Both the position numbers and the translations under genes were made by a program. This document shows positions 24,603 through 37,100 of a stretch of 64,000 bases of DNA, piece after piece. The notes beneath the pieces are model-generated. The model searched no databases and was not told the DNA's origin. It saw only the letters and a list, made by a program, of their open reading frames with translations. Source of the stretch: Sphagnum compactum (Eukaryota > Bryophyta > Sphagnopsida > Sphagnales); assembly GCA_965153455.1 (NCBI GenBank), contig OZ234504.1, positions 4,154,001 to 4,218,000 of the forward strand. Reading direction: 5' to 3'. Within the stretch, counting starts at the first letter, position 1. The number at the start of each line of letters is the position of its first letter.

Positions 24603-25089
24603 TGCCAAATGATCGTATTGGTTGCTGAAAATAGCAAGTAGATGCAGCCCTGGAAGTCATCATGCAATGGCCCTATGTGGCTCACGTGTAGTGTATGATT
24701 AATTGTTCGACAACCATGTATGGGGCTTTAATCCTATATTGCTGAGTTCTACCTTTTTCTTAAACAATCATGTAGGTTATTGAAATGGGTCCGTCAAGGA
24801 ACTGAAGGGGAACTACACCAATAAAATGTTTCTTTTTTCTTTCATATTCTCTTCTAGGTGTGCCCACCAAAGAGAATGTTGAAAAAGGGTTCAATTACTA
24901 AAACACCCAAGTTGATACTTGACACCTACTAGTGTTGGGTGGGTACCAGGCTGAAACCCTATTCTAAAGCTTGTGTACATAGTTGGTACTTGAGGTGATA
25001 TCAATTTAATCCTAAGCCAAAATGGTTGACAGTTTCAACTTTTGAGTGGGAGGTCTTGGGTTCACATATTTTTGCAATGGAAATCTTCA
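24603..25089. other. Spacer, nothing seen
   Basis: Unremarkable AT-rich sequence between a tandem array and a degenerate repeat, with no open frame of note. Confidence 0.5.
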
Positions 25090-25700
25090 TCATGGATGGC
25101 TTTCATGCAAGAAGGAAGGATAGTCATTCTTGAAGAACAATTGTGAACTTCTCCAAGAGAAACATGGTTTCCTTGAACAAATGGGCCCAAGTTCCTTGAG
25201 AGTAAGTGGGCCCAAGTTCCTTATGGAAACACAGTTTCCCAAGGCAAATGGGCCCAAGCCCCCCCAAGGAAACATGTTTTCCTGGAGCAAAGGGCTCAAG
25301 TTCTTTGGGACAAACATTGTTCCACTATTGTTTAGGGCAAACCATGTTGGTTGAGGAACTTTGGGAACATTTGCCTCAGGAAATTTGCAAGTTCTCCAAG
25401 GAAAACATTGGGCTCCAATTTTCCTTCTCCTCGGAGAATTTGCTTCAACCCCCTTTCTTTTTTCTTGAGGCAACTTGGCCAAGGAAGTGGGACCAAATTG
25501 CACAAAGATTTGGGAACTTTCCCTTAGGAAGTGTGCCGAAGTTCCCCAATGGAAGCAATAAGCTTGATTCTTGTTCTCTTGAAGAATTATTCTTCTTTGA
25601 GCAATTTGGCTTCAGAAGTGGAACCAAGTTGGATGACACCATTCTTCATATGATATCTTTGAAGCTTTCGTCTCAAGAAATCATCCATATAAAATAATGG
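25090..25700. repeat. Degenerate TTCCTTGGGGAACA-type repeat, first locus
   Basis: Short words such as GGGCCCAAGTTCCTTGAG, CCAAGGAAACATG and TTGGGACAAACAT recur every 20-60 bp. This keeps several frames open on both strands (up to 163 codons) but encodes only low-complexity sequence. The same vocabulary makes up the repeats at 40.1-41.3 kb, so this is a dispersed repeat family. Confidence 0.6.
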
Positions 25701-27790
25701 CTATCAAGAAAAAGATTTGAACACGTGACCCTTAATTCCATGAAACCTAATTCTTAACCATTGCATCATGCACCTTTACTTTTTAAAATGGGATACTAAT
25801 GATAATCATATTTGCAACATTTGTCATAAATTTAGGTTTAATAAACAAAATTTTACAAAATACTTTCCAATTGGGCAATTGACTTGCAAAAGTGTCAAAT
25901 GTGATGTTGCATTTAATTTGTTGCTCTTCGTTTAGTCCTTCTCACCCTTAAGTAACCTTGCTCACTCGAGAGAAAACAGTTGTGTGAGATTTTTTTGATG
26001 AGACCCCATTAAATCTACATGGATGTGGCTTAGTCAAAAATCAGCCTTGGACCCTAATACCAGGCTCATAAAATTTTCTAAAGGATGTAATACCCGTACC
26101 AGCTGGTATGTTCAAAAGTTGATACCCACCCAACACTGGTTGTTGTCCAGTTGCTAGTTCCATGAGCTTTTTTTCTTTTTTTTTGGAGCTTCCATATTAT
26201 GCTTCCTTTGGAGGTGGAGAGAAAGCATTAAGTATTAAGATTGTTATTATTATGATAACCTATACATGCTTTTTGGGCTGGACAATGAACCTTATGGATT
26301 ATAATTATGATCTACACATCTATCTTTGGCTGGACAAATGAAGCATGTCTCACAAGCCTAGTTTCTCAAAGAGAGAAGGAATGGCAAACCCATAACTCCC
26401 ACAAATAGCATATGTATATAATAGAAGGGAGTACCAAGAGTTGGGTACTTTATTATTACATATATTTTGGAACCTACTCTGCTTCTTTTTTTCTTTATTT
26501 TCAAAACCAACCCTGACCACAATTAATTAACCACTTGCTAAAATAGAAGTTAGCCATAACTAGGTACATAATTTCATTACTAATTTAATCACAATATTTA
26601 TTAAGAATTTTGTTCAGGAAATCATTATAGTGGTGAATCTTGGAGACGTGGCCATACCCACATCTTTCATAAATTTGGCAAAATTAAGGCCAGCTACCAC
26701 AAAGAAAGAAAGGGTGCAAGGGATAGGTAATACCTATTGTTGCTTGGGTGAACCCAAAATAATAATAATAATAATAAAATTCTTTTACTCAGATATACCC
26801 TCCTGGTATGGGTAGGGTATATCACTTACCCGAACTTATTTTCCTTACAACCAATATCCCCCAATGAACTGCATGCCCAAAATATATTCATCTACAAAAA
26901 TTATATCCTATATGTAAGATATAATACCCATAAAATTAGGGTAAAACAAAATAAAGAATAAATTTCATTGAATTTGAAAACTGTCCTAATAATTTCAAAG
27001 TATTAACATTTTTTTACTAAATAAATTAAAATATTTTTTTGTTATGCATTTTGCAAGGTTTTCATGTAAGTTGGCAGTGTTACATACCCATGGTTACTCA
27101 TGGTTACATACCCATGGTTACTCATGGGTCTTGGGCCTTGATAGCAAATTTTCTGTAATCTTTGCAACAAAGTGATATCTTTGTTTTGTTTTGTTTTTAA
27201 AGTACTAATTTTTTCTTGCTTGTCAGATTCCTTATGCAAATGCATCATGGTTTTCTATGCCAGTTTTAGCAAAGCCGATCTTATTATTATCTTGTACGGC
27301 TATGAAGCCAGTTGGCCTGCCATAATGCTTGTGGGGTTTGTTCTCGGATTCACTTATGGTTATTGTGTCATGAAGGGAGTTGAGTTGAGTTTATCTATTT
27401 TAGGCTCATTCATCATATATGTGACTTTGGATTCAACCAATGTGAATTTGTGGAAAGTTTAATAAATGCCGTTTCAACCGTGCTTTTCCACCCACATTGT
27501 TCTCTTGGGACCACAAAAAATTAGGTTTATTACACTTCACCCAGTGCTATGGAGCCCCCTTCCCTCACATAGAGCCCTCTTATAGCACCAAGGATTCAAC
27601 TTCACCTTGGTTCATCATTCTTCGGAGGTAGAATCAAAAAATTACGAACTGAGATTGGGCGCTTCATGGATGAGCACTCTGCTTGGAACCTTGACAATAT
27701 AACACTCTTACAAAACCATTAGCATCCGGGGATGAGTCTCCCAAAATCCCAGATTCAAATATAACAATGTTTAGTGTGTATATAGCAAGT
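25701..27790. other. AT-rich spacer with an (AAT)n microsatellite
   Basis: No supportable gene. An (AAT)n tract lies at about 26758-26778. A plus-strand open frame at 27172-27462 (96 codons) reads hydrophobic segments such as WPAIMLVGFVLGFTYGYCVM but has no family match I know and no splice context. Confidence 0.45.
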
Positions 27791-27798
27791 TTGAGGTG

Positions 27799-28050
27799 AC
27801 TTGCCCGTAAAAACACATTGGGAACATACAAGATCTTTGTTGGCAACATGAGACTTGCCCATAAAAACACATTGGGAACGTATGAGATCTTTGAGAGCAA
27901 CATGAGACTTGACTATAAAAACACATTGATCTTTGACGGCAACATGAGACTTGAACATAAAAACACATTGATCTTTGACGGCAACATGAGACTTGCCCAT
28001 AAAAACGCATTGGGAACGTACAAGATCTTTGAGAGCAACATGAGATTTGT
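27799..28050. repeat. 54/42-bp mixed-period tandem array
   Basis: The phase marker ACTTGNNCNTAAAAACACATT recurs with TTG at 27801, 27855, 27909, 27951, 27993 and, diverged, 28047. Spacings are 54, 54, 42, 42 and 54 bp. The 42-bp units lack a 12-bp block (GGGAACGTATGA type). All spacings are multiples of three, so several frames stay open on both strands (81-104 codons). No coding function is supported. Confidence 0.9.
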
Positions 28051-31000
28051 AAAAGTAAAATAAAGACCCACAACTTGCCTACCAATTTTACTCTACACTA
28101 AGTGTAAGTTTCCATAGAAAAGCCACCCACCTACCCATCCACCCACTATTTCATTGGGACCTACCCAAATGTTGGGGGGTCTTTTTGTGTGATGAGTGAG
28201 CCTTCCAACCCATTGTTTTTCATTCAGTAGTCCACTACTTCGATGGGTAGACACTAACCTCCAAAATAACATATCTCCAATAAACACACACAATTTGGTG
28301 GTGAAAAAGGTCACTTATTCAACAGCCAGCAATAGGGTTGGCAGTTGGTCATAGCTTATTGAAAAGTTTCCAAGACATATAAACTATAAACTCACCCATT
28401 TAGTTTTTAGCTATTAAACTAAGGTTGAATGATGGGTTTAGGGTTTAACTCTTCCTTTGTTATGACATATTATAGTTCCCTTCTTTTGTTATCACCACTA
28501 TATGTTTGTCCCATCCATGAATGATCAATCTATTTTAATTGTATGATATAAGGGTGCCAACTAACTCTTTAGATTTAAGTTATTAAATGGGTGAAACTAA
28601 CTATTCAAAAAATTTGAGTATATGTACCTCAATACCTTGTGGGGTTTCAAATCGCTTAAGTAATTAGATAATATTTTTATAATGTTTCCAAAATAATCAT
28701 TGCAGGACAATAACTAAAAATAATTTTGTGACGCTGACCTAACTCGATTCAATCCCATGATATATACAATAGACTTCAAATTGGGAAAAGTTTGATCTTA
28801 CTCCTTACCCACCACCATTATAATAGAATCTTTGGTTTGTAGTTTTACATGTGGTACCAATAATTTGTCCTCACTTGGATCATGTTAATATTCATGTAAG
28901 TTTTTATATTCTTTTTGAAGGTGAAATGTAAAAATGTACTTCCGTGTTAAATCCTATACCCAAAATAGCACCCTTATAGGTCTAATTGGAAGTTTCAGTG
29001 TTATATATATATATATGGGGATTTTGAGATTTGTTTTCCCAATGTAAATTTGATTAATTTTGCTAAACTTTGAAGGGAAAAAAAAAACCAAGTTATTGAT
29101 ATTAATGGAATTGGAAGAAAAAAAAACCCTGATTGGAACAAAGGATTAAAATGCTTATTATATATATATGTGGAATAAAATTGGAAATGGTGGTAGATGT
29201 GCCATGTAAATGTGTCCAAAAGGTCATGTTTCCATTGGTGACACATAGTAGTAGTCCAATATGAAAACTAAATTACTATGTGTGAAAAATGAAACTAAAT
29301 TTACCAATGGTAATTATGAAAGAAAATACTATGTAGAAAGAATATTATAGGATTTATGGAGTGTTTGTGCTTGAGTTGGGCTTTTTGGAACTATGAATAC
29401 CAAAAAAACAAAAAATGGGGCACTATGTGGGATAACTAATTAGGGCTATACCATAAATGTGTGTCAAAAAACCATTGTAATGGGGTTTCCTTTGCTCAAA
29501 AGTTTTCTAATTGGTTTGAATTTTAATCCCCAAGATTAAGATCTTAATTGGGAATTCCACTAAGGAATTCCAATTGGTTTCCTTCGCTCTAAAAATTTTC
29601 TAATTGGGGATTAATTCAGTAACACATTAGTTTGAATAGGGCAGGTTTGACCAAAAAAACAAAGGAAATTTCCTTAGGTTTTAATGGCAATGCCAAAGGA
29701 AATTGGAACCTTCAGTTCAGAGACCTTAGAACCTGAATTGATTGTGCAGAAATTCAAAAACATGTCAACACTAGTTTGAACCAATGTTAGTTATTTGATT
29801 TTGTTAATAATTGTCAATTTCTAGTTTTCTATCAATTCAGAATCAAGGAACTATTGGTTATTGTTATTATTATTATTATTATTTTAATCAGAATGAAAAA
29901 CCAATGATTCTAATTATTTCAAAGAACCAATGGTTATAAAAATACTTAATTGTTTTTATTTCAATTTTTTGAGAACCATCAATGGTTTTTTTCTGCCAAA
30001 ATGCAAAAATTAAAAATTAAAAAACTATTTTGCTGCGATATTCTCATTTTCCGGAAAACAAAATTCAAATTTTAATTTTTCAATAGAATTTTTTGCCACA
30101 TTTGAACTCTGATTTTTGTTCAATAATATGTTTTAAACTAGTGTTTGAATTATTTAGACCCATTCTAAAACATGTCACCATTTTTAAAAATAGTGGGTTG
30201 TTAGTAGATAAATAGTAAAAATAGAAACTAAGCTAAGCACCATGGCTCAAGAGAGAGTTGGAACTCAACGGAAAAGTATTTTTTATCCACCCACCACCAA
30301 TTTAGACTTCTCTTGTCAAATACATATTTACATGGGGCCATGCAAGTATAAATGAAAAAGAAACTTGGTCACTTCCCCTTGTGAAATTGTAAAAGAAAAT
30401 GTACAAGATGAACAGGGTAAATGTAAATGTCAACAATTTCAAAGGGCAAGTGTAAATCATTAGGTATGAGAGATCCTTGCCCACAAGTGACACAATGCAA
30501 ACCCTCCCATGAGTCCCTTCAAAATTTCTAATACAAGAAGAATCCAACACAATATTGTAGTACAAACAAACAACTGGCTAACTATTAAAATATAAACACA
30601 CACACACACACAAACAAGGCTCTCCAATGTGCTCATCTTAGCAATGCTGCTAAATCCAGGTGAGCCAAAAATACCACAAGAAAACCAAAGACAAACCTGC
30701 CTGGCTAGAAACTAATGACTATTCTGTGGGGGTACAGGGACCATGGATGATGCACATGGGGACCCAGTGCAGTGAAGAGGAGGGGTACCCATTTGGAATA
30801 ACTTGAACAACAGATGGATGAGTCAAGAGAGTGCCCTAATTAGGAACAATTTGTGTGGTTTTGAAGCAGTTTTCAAATCCTGAGTAAGTTAGTAGTTAGT
30901 ACTCATGATTCAAGCTGCAATGTACATAAGGACTTGTGATGAGATATAGATTTTATTTTATTCTTCTTCTTCTTCATATGTAGTTGCAGAGACAGTTTAT

Positions 31001-31270
31001 GGCAACATGAGTTTTTTTATAAAATTGGGACACAAATGGACAAAATCCATTGCAATATCCTTTTTTGGCATATGAGTTTTTTTGGGGGAGGAGTGATCCT
31101 AAGCAAAGAGATTGGTGAAGGGGAGAGAAGGGGCGTGTAGAGCAAGCACATAACTTTTGACAACTTTTACAACTATCAATCAGCTTGATTAGTACACTTT
31201 CTAAGAATAGCTGATAGAGGTGTCTAGTGTCTACTACCCCTCCCCGGCCCCCCCCCCACTTATCACTCAA
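28051..31270. other. AT-rich spacer with microsatellites, no gene seen
   Basis: Simple tracts occur at about 29860-29883 (ATT/TTA), 30596-30613 (AC) and 31248-31257 (ten C). Several short inverted AATTGG/CCAATT words lie near 29500-29600. Open frames are short and unconvincing. Confidence 0.5.
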
Positions 31271-31280
31271 ACTTTGGGAA

Positions 31281-31682
31281 CTTAATAAAAATATGCCTGC
31301 AGTGACATCCTAAACTTGGAGGGTCTCAAATTTAAAAAAAGCTGATTGATCCCCATCATACTATTGAAGTGTACTATTGCAGACTCTTCATTAATAACTA
31401 CAGAGCTGACAATGAAGAGGGAAGAAGCATCAGGATTTGGTGGGTGTGAAGGTTCAAGATTTTCAAAACTCTGAGGCGGGTCTGGCGAGGCTGATATTCA
31501 TCAGTAACACCACCTGTTGTGCATTCTAATATCTGTGTGTATATCAGTGTTGGGCGGTTCTTTGATTTTGTCATAAACTCGAGTTTTGGGTTTTTGAAAA
31601 AGGTAAGCAAAAGAGTAAGTATTGAATTTTTTTTGCCTACCCACTCATCATCACTGGTGGGCTCTTGGCGGCCGGACTCCAT
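31281..31682 (-). other. Coding-like segments of a possible small gene
   Basis: An ATG at 31682 starts MESGRQEPTSDDEW, followed by a possible donor (GTAGGC). Further down, an open frame from about 31490 to 31281 reads PPQSFENLEPSHPPNPDASS, then VINEESAIVHFNSMMGINQ and LRPSKFRMSLQAYFY before a stop. The two parts are in different phases and no clean splice pair joins them, so the gene model is unproven. The family is not recognised. Confidence 0.25.
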
Positions 31683-31798
31683 TGTCCAATTCATTGCTCC
31701 CAATCTGGAGCTTGAATTCTAATCATTTATAGTTGTTGTGTGAGTTTATAGAAGGGTCTGTTTTGGACAGCTCCCCCAAATTGCGCTGCCGCCTTTTT

Positions 31799-31846
31799 CT
31801 TGCTTTCTTTCTTTCTTTCTTCCTTCCTTCCTTCCTTCCTTCCCTT
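31799..31846. repeat. (CTTT)n/(CTTC)n microsatellite
   Basis: A tetranucleotide pyrimidine tract of TTTC then TTCC repeats on the plus strand. It lies just upstream (on the minus strand) of the possible small coding segment. Confidence 0.95.
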
Positions 31847-32689
31847 CCTCATCATCACCGCCCCCGTGATATTATCCCCTGTTGATAACTCAAGGCTCAG
31901 TCCTGGAGAAGACTCTCCAGGACTTGTGAGTTCAAACTCCAGACACCTCGAGTCTGCTGTTCTTTTGTTGGCATTTCATCAGTTCCTAGTCAAAGACTAG
32001 ACTGTCTTATAACCATATTTAGAACTTGAATCCATTTGCAGATGTGTGTATTCTCTCCGTAGTGCTACTTACTTACTTACTAAAGTAACCATCAACAGGT
32101 TGGCCTTTTATGGCAGGTTTTTCAAACAAATTCGTGTGTGCTGTTTCTGGCAGGTTCAAACCCGTGTTGGCTGGTTAGAGGATTTTCCCCGGTTATCAAT
32201 ATGTATAGTAGTCAGATGTGCATAAATGCATATCTGGATTCTGTGTCAATTTCTATAACCGGACTTATCTGCAACCAGCAAGTGTGTGCTAGGTTTATAT
32301 CCTTATCCTACTCATATTTGGATGGGACATTAACACATCATATCCTTATCATATTCATAACTATTATGGTGATAACTCAATGGTGACGGTTATGGATGCT
32401 AGGATTGATATATGCATATCCGATGATGGATGTTACGGTTATGATTATTATATTCATATCAGGTCTAGATATAGACTGTCCTTTTAGGGTTAGGTTTAGG
32501 TCGAATGATGCAACGATGCAATAATGCAATGATCAATTTTCAAGGATCAAGGTTTAGCACTGAGGACTTCAAGGACAACAACAGCAATGTCATTGTTGAA
32601 GTTTTTTTGGCAATGTCATTGTTGAAGTTTTTTTAGCAATGTGAAAATGTTGAGTGTAAAATGTAAAGAGTGAACATCAATGTGTGTGT

Positions 32690-33720
32690 TTCTGCAATCC
32701 AACTTGAGCAATCCAGTGTGTACTTGTATGCTTTAAGCGAATGTGAATTTTTGCTTTCAATCGTCGACAAGGAGCAACACTTTCTAGAGCTTCTGAAAAC
32801 TTCAAGCAACAAGAAGTTTTGAACGTTCTCGTTTCTACAATCTAGCTTGAACAATCCAATGTGCATTATGTACTTGTTGTATGTTTTGAGAGATTGAAAG
32901 TTTTGCTTTGCATCATCAATGAGGAGCACAACTTTCAAGAGCTTCTGAAAATTTCAAGTGATGAAAAGTTTTGAGCATTTTCATTTCAAGTGAATTCTAT
33001 GAGCTTTCCTATGTTTGGTGCCAATGTTAACTTGTTGCTCTTGGTTTTGTTTCTCAATCGCTTAATTAGCAATAGCCGAATCATGTGTTGGTTTTCCTTT
33101 TTCTTGTGTTTGTGTTGTGGTCATTTGTATTCTCAAGAGCATTGTGCCTCTAATGTTTGTTTTATTTTTTCATATGTTTGCCCTTTGGTCATTTACAAGT
33201 TTTTCAAGAGTGCCGAATCTCCAATTCTTGTTTTCTTTTTCCCTATGTTTACTCTTTGGTTGTTTGCAAGTTTTTCAAAAGCACCAAGGTAATTAACTTG
33301 TTACCTTCTAGTTTTGCTCTTCAATTATTTAATGAGCTGCAACTTCTTATGTTCATTTTTTTCTTCATGTGTTTGTTCACTAGTCGTTTGTGAAATTTTC
33401 AAAAATATCGATCTTCCAATGCTCATTCTCTTTCTTCTTGTATTTACTCTCCAATTGTTTGCAAGTTTTTCAAAAGTGCCAAAATAATTAACTTGCTACT
33501 TGTTATCTCTTGGTTTTGCAATTCAATCATTTAGTGAACTACAGCTTCCTATGTTCATTTTTTGTCTTCTTGTGTTTGCTCTTTGGTTGTTTGCAAGTTT
33601 TTAAAAAGTGTTAAGCCTCTACTGTTTATTTTCTTTCTTTTTGTGTTTGTTTTATGGTCGTTTGCAAGTCTCTCAAGAGTGTTGAAGTTAACTTGTTAGC
33701 TCTTCGTTTTGCTCTTTGAT
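32690..33720. repeat. Degenerate tandem repeats of about 130 and 70-200 bp
   Basis: Two diverged units of about 130-150 bp share AGCTTCTGAAAA and TGAACAATCCA-type text (about 32690-32820 and 32825-32975). From about 33160, the words TTTGCAAGTTTTTCAAAAG and TTAACTTGTTA recur (33192, 33262, 33458, 33590, 33661) at irregular spacings. This looks like an old satellite-like array. Confidence 0.6.
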
Positions 33721-33955
33721 CATTTAATTAGTTGTCAAGCTTCATCTAACTACTACAAGCACTGAATGTTGCAATTCGCTTTTAGAACTGGAGGTAGTCG
33801 ATGAAAAATGGGTTTTTGTTTACACGCGTGAAATCTAATTTATTAGCAAATCCCTAAACTCAATTCTTCCTTTCCTTTTTTAGAAAACTTTTGTCCCTTT
33901 TTCTTTTGATTTGGTTGATCGTGGTTGTTGGTTCTTTTTTTGTTGAAAAAAATCC

Positions 33956-34186
33956 ATGGCAAAAGAGGATGAAATTGTGGTTCTTGAAAGTGTTGGTGGT
34001 GTTGATGAAGATAGTCATAAGCTAAATGAAAACCCAACAACCAACTTGTTGAATGTTGAGAACATGCAATGTGACAACGGCCTTATAGATAATGATGATC
34101 TCCATCTTGCAGTTATTGTAACTCAAGCTCATAAATGGAAACCAAACAACAAAAATTCAATTTGTCAGGGGTTTTTTTGTAATTAA
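33956..34186 (+). other. 76-codon open frame, doubtful
   Basis: ATG at 33956 begins MAKEDEIVVLESVGGVDEDS and the frame runs 76 codons. Composition is protein-like and acidic, but there is no recognised domain, no convincing promoter and no further exon. The stop follows a run of T. It may be a gene fragment. Confidence 0.2.
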
Positions 34187-34189
34187 TGA

Positions 34190-37100
34190 CAAGGAATTAC
34201 CCTACACAGAAACCTAACATAATTTGAAACTACCACCTTGAAAGTATATTATAGATTCGTAAAATGCCTTGTAAAGTTAGAAACAAAATTATATTCCATT
34301 AAAGTTGTTTCATATCCAAAAGAAAAATTAAGTTAAGTTTTTATGTTTTAAAAATTGTGTTAAAAAATCATGTGGGGTAATTATGCATGTTAAGAAAATG
34401 TATTGTTGGGGATATTATGTGAAGGAGCTTTAATTTCCCAGCTTATTATTATTTAAAATTATAATATCCAATATTTATTTAAACGACCATAAAATCAATT
34501 TGAATTATATATTTGAATTGAATTTTGGCACCATATATTTTGTTTGAATTTTAGTTTTAGTTGGGGGCATGAAGAATGATGAAGGAGGGTGGTTGTGCAT
34601 GATTAAATAAACATGATGTATGAAATTTTCCAATTTAATTTTAAAAACACATTAATAGACATTCTAGTACTAAATCACATTTTAGATGATGAAGGCCATG
34701 TTTTTCATTCAAAAAATCATCACAAATAATGGAAATTTATTTTTTTGCATGCATAAAAATACACCAAAAAAGAAATGAAATTTGGCTTTCACAATCAAAT
34801 CGAGTAAAGTGTGCATTGTAACCCAAGTGAATTGCTAAGTAATAACATTCAAAACTTTATCAACTCCTTGTCCTAACCAAGTAAATGCCACCTCATTAAT
34901 GTTACCTCCTTTATTTTGAACTTTCATATCCATTGTATACATCCTATTAATTGAACCTACTAGCAAGTAATATTTGTTATAAGTACATACGCTATATTTT
35001 TGATAAAATAAATATGAATTACAAAAAAAATGTCCCCTAAAAATTATAAGCACATTATTGTATGTAAAATCTGGATGTCATTATGTGCACATCTTTTTAA
35101 CATTGCTCAAATCCTTTATTTACAGTTGTTTTAATTTATTCAAATTAATTTTGTTTAATTTTTGATGGTGGTGGAAGTTCATTATTGTGGCAAATGCTAC
35201 ATTCTTCTTCATTTCAACATCAATGACTTTTTTGGAGGAATTTCCAAAATTTTCACACTAGTTTCTTAAATTTTTTTTGAGATTTTTTTTTCAAAATTTC
35301 TAATCTTATGCCTTCTTTGAAAATATTGATCCATTGTTCATCAAACAAATTTTACCACATGCTCATCCTCAAACACTACTTTTACATCTTATTTTTTATT
35401 GACACAATAATTTCATTATTTGAACGTCACACCATGGAATCATCTCCTTCAAAGTGGAACAAATTAATTGAACAATATGTTCATGGGGTTTGAAACAAAG
35501 CTACATGTCATTGACATGTTTAGAGGAAGTGAACTACTTGCCATCTTGTCATTTGGAAAAAAAATGTTTCCATTTTGGTTTATGTGTTTGGTGTGAATTC
35601 ATGCTAAAAACTAAGTCATGATTTCCAAGTACTTTTTGCATCAATGTATGACAAAGACGATTGGAGATGGTGGAACCAATGGATATGGTAGAATGCATAA
35701 CATGACACTATTATTAATAGTTTTAACTATATAGATTGATTCATTTCAAAATGTGAGTTTGTATGTAGTCTAACTTCCTTAATTTCCTTTCATTGCCCTT
35801 TTTATCTATTTCCACAATATTGTTTTCCAAACACTTCTCATTTCTTTCCATGCACACACAAATATACCTTAATGTGATGAAATCCAAACAAGCAAGGTAC
35901 CTGGATGAAATGTCCAATTTTGAAGGAGAAGGGGGTAGATGTGTTGATGAAAAACTTGGGATCATAAATGGTAAATGTTGTGAATAACATCAAAGATTCA
36001 TATTTTAAATCATGATGCCTTGGTTTTTTACTATGTTTGTTGATGAAATTACAATTGCCAATATTTACATTGTTTAGTGCAAGTTTAGTTTTTTTTCTTC
36101 TTTTCGCATATATGTGATTAAGTTAAAAAATTCTAGCTTCCCTTCATGTGCACATGTGTATTTCATGTTTAGAAAAAGGAGGCATGCAATGTACACCTTG
36201 CAACCAAAAATAATGCATTTCATCATCCATGTGATTCCATCTTTTATAATTGAATGGTGAACTATTTAATGGACTTTAACATATTAAGGAATGGGCATTT
36301 TAATTTCTAGACTATGACATACTTTGTTCAAAATTGCTTGTGCAAACCTAAACTTAAAATGGTGATCCAAAATTTTTTCACCCATCTTCAAGAATCACCA
36401 TGAGAAGCCTAATGAAACACCATTTTTTTTCTTTGAAACGAGATTAGAACTCCACTTACTTTTGATACAAAGCTTGAAACAAAAAAGTTTTGCTCTTAAC
36501 ACCCAAGGTAAAGGCTAAATCAAATGAGTTTTAGAACTTGATTTTACATAATGTGTATGAATTGTTTTTGTAAATGTACAACATTATCACATGGATTGGA
36601 TTAATGTTGAGTGGGAATCATATTTTAAAGGGACTAATCATGTCCTTTTATATAAAATTTTGAAAGATTTGCTACTAAGTCAAACCCTTGCAGGTTGAAA
36701 AAAAATCATATTATATACCAAGCTAGTATGAATACCTTGGATATTGGAAAAAAACACTTGGTAATACCACTAGTTGTGATTTTTAAAATGTGATACCAAC
36801 CAATAACAATATTGATATTTTATTTCATGAGGACATTTACCTTCATTGAAATGGTAGATTGCATTTTGATAAAATTTTGTAGTTTATTTTTGGGTGGGGG
36901 AATGAAAGAAAAAATATGCATAAAAATCAAACAAAAGCAATGAATTTCTTGAGTATCAATCTTAGTCTTTCAAATGTACTCAACTACAATTCAATATTAA
37001 AGGTCATCAACACAACAAGAGTCTTCTTTAAGCTTCTCAGTTACAAACAAAAAGGAACTCACTAGGGTCTTCCTTCCACTTGCCCATTCAATAATCAAAG

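Noticed and set aside
24288-24608. 106-codon repeat protein on the minus strand
   Set aside because: The frame stays open only because the tandem period is a multiple of three. It begins with TTG, and no promoter or homologue is apparent.
25206-25697. 163-codon plus-strand open frame
   Set aside because: It arises from the degenerate TTCCTTGGGGAACA-type repeat. Sequence is low complexity and the opposite strand is equally open.
27755-28085. Several overlapping repeat open frames on both strands
   Set aside because: Same reason: a tandem array with periods of 54 and 42 bp keeps many frames open at once.
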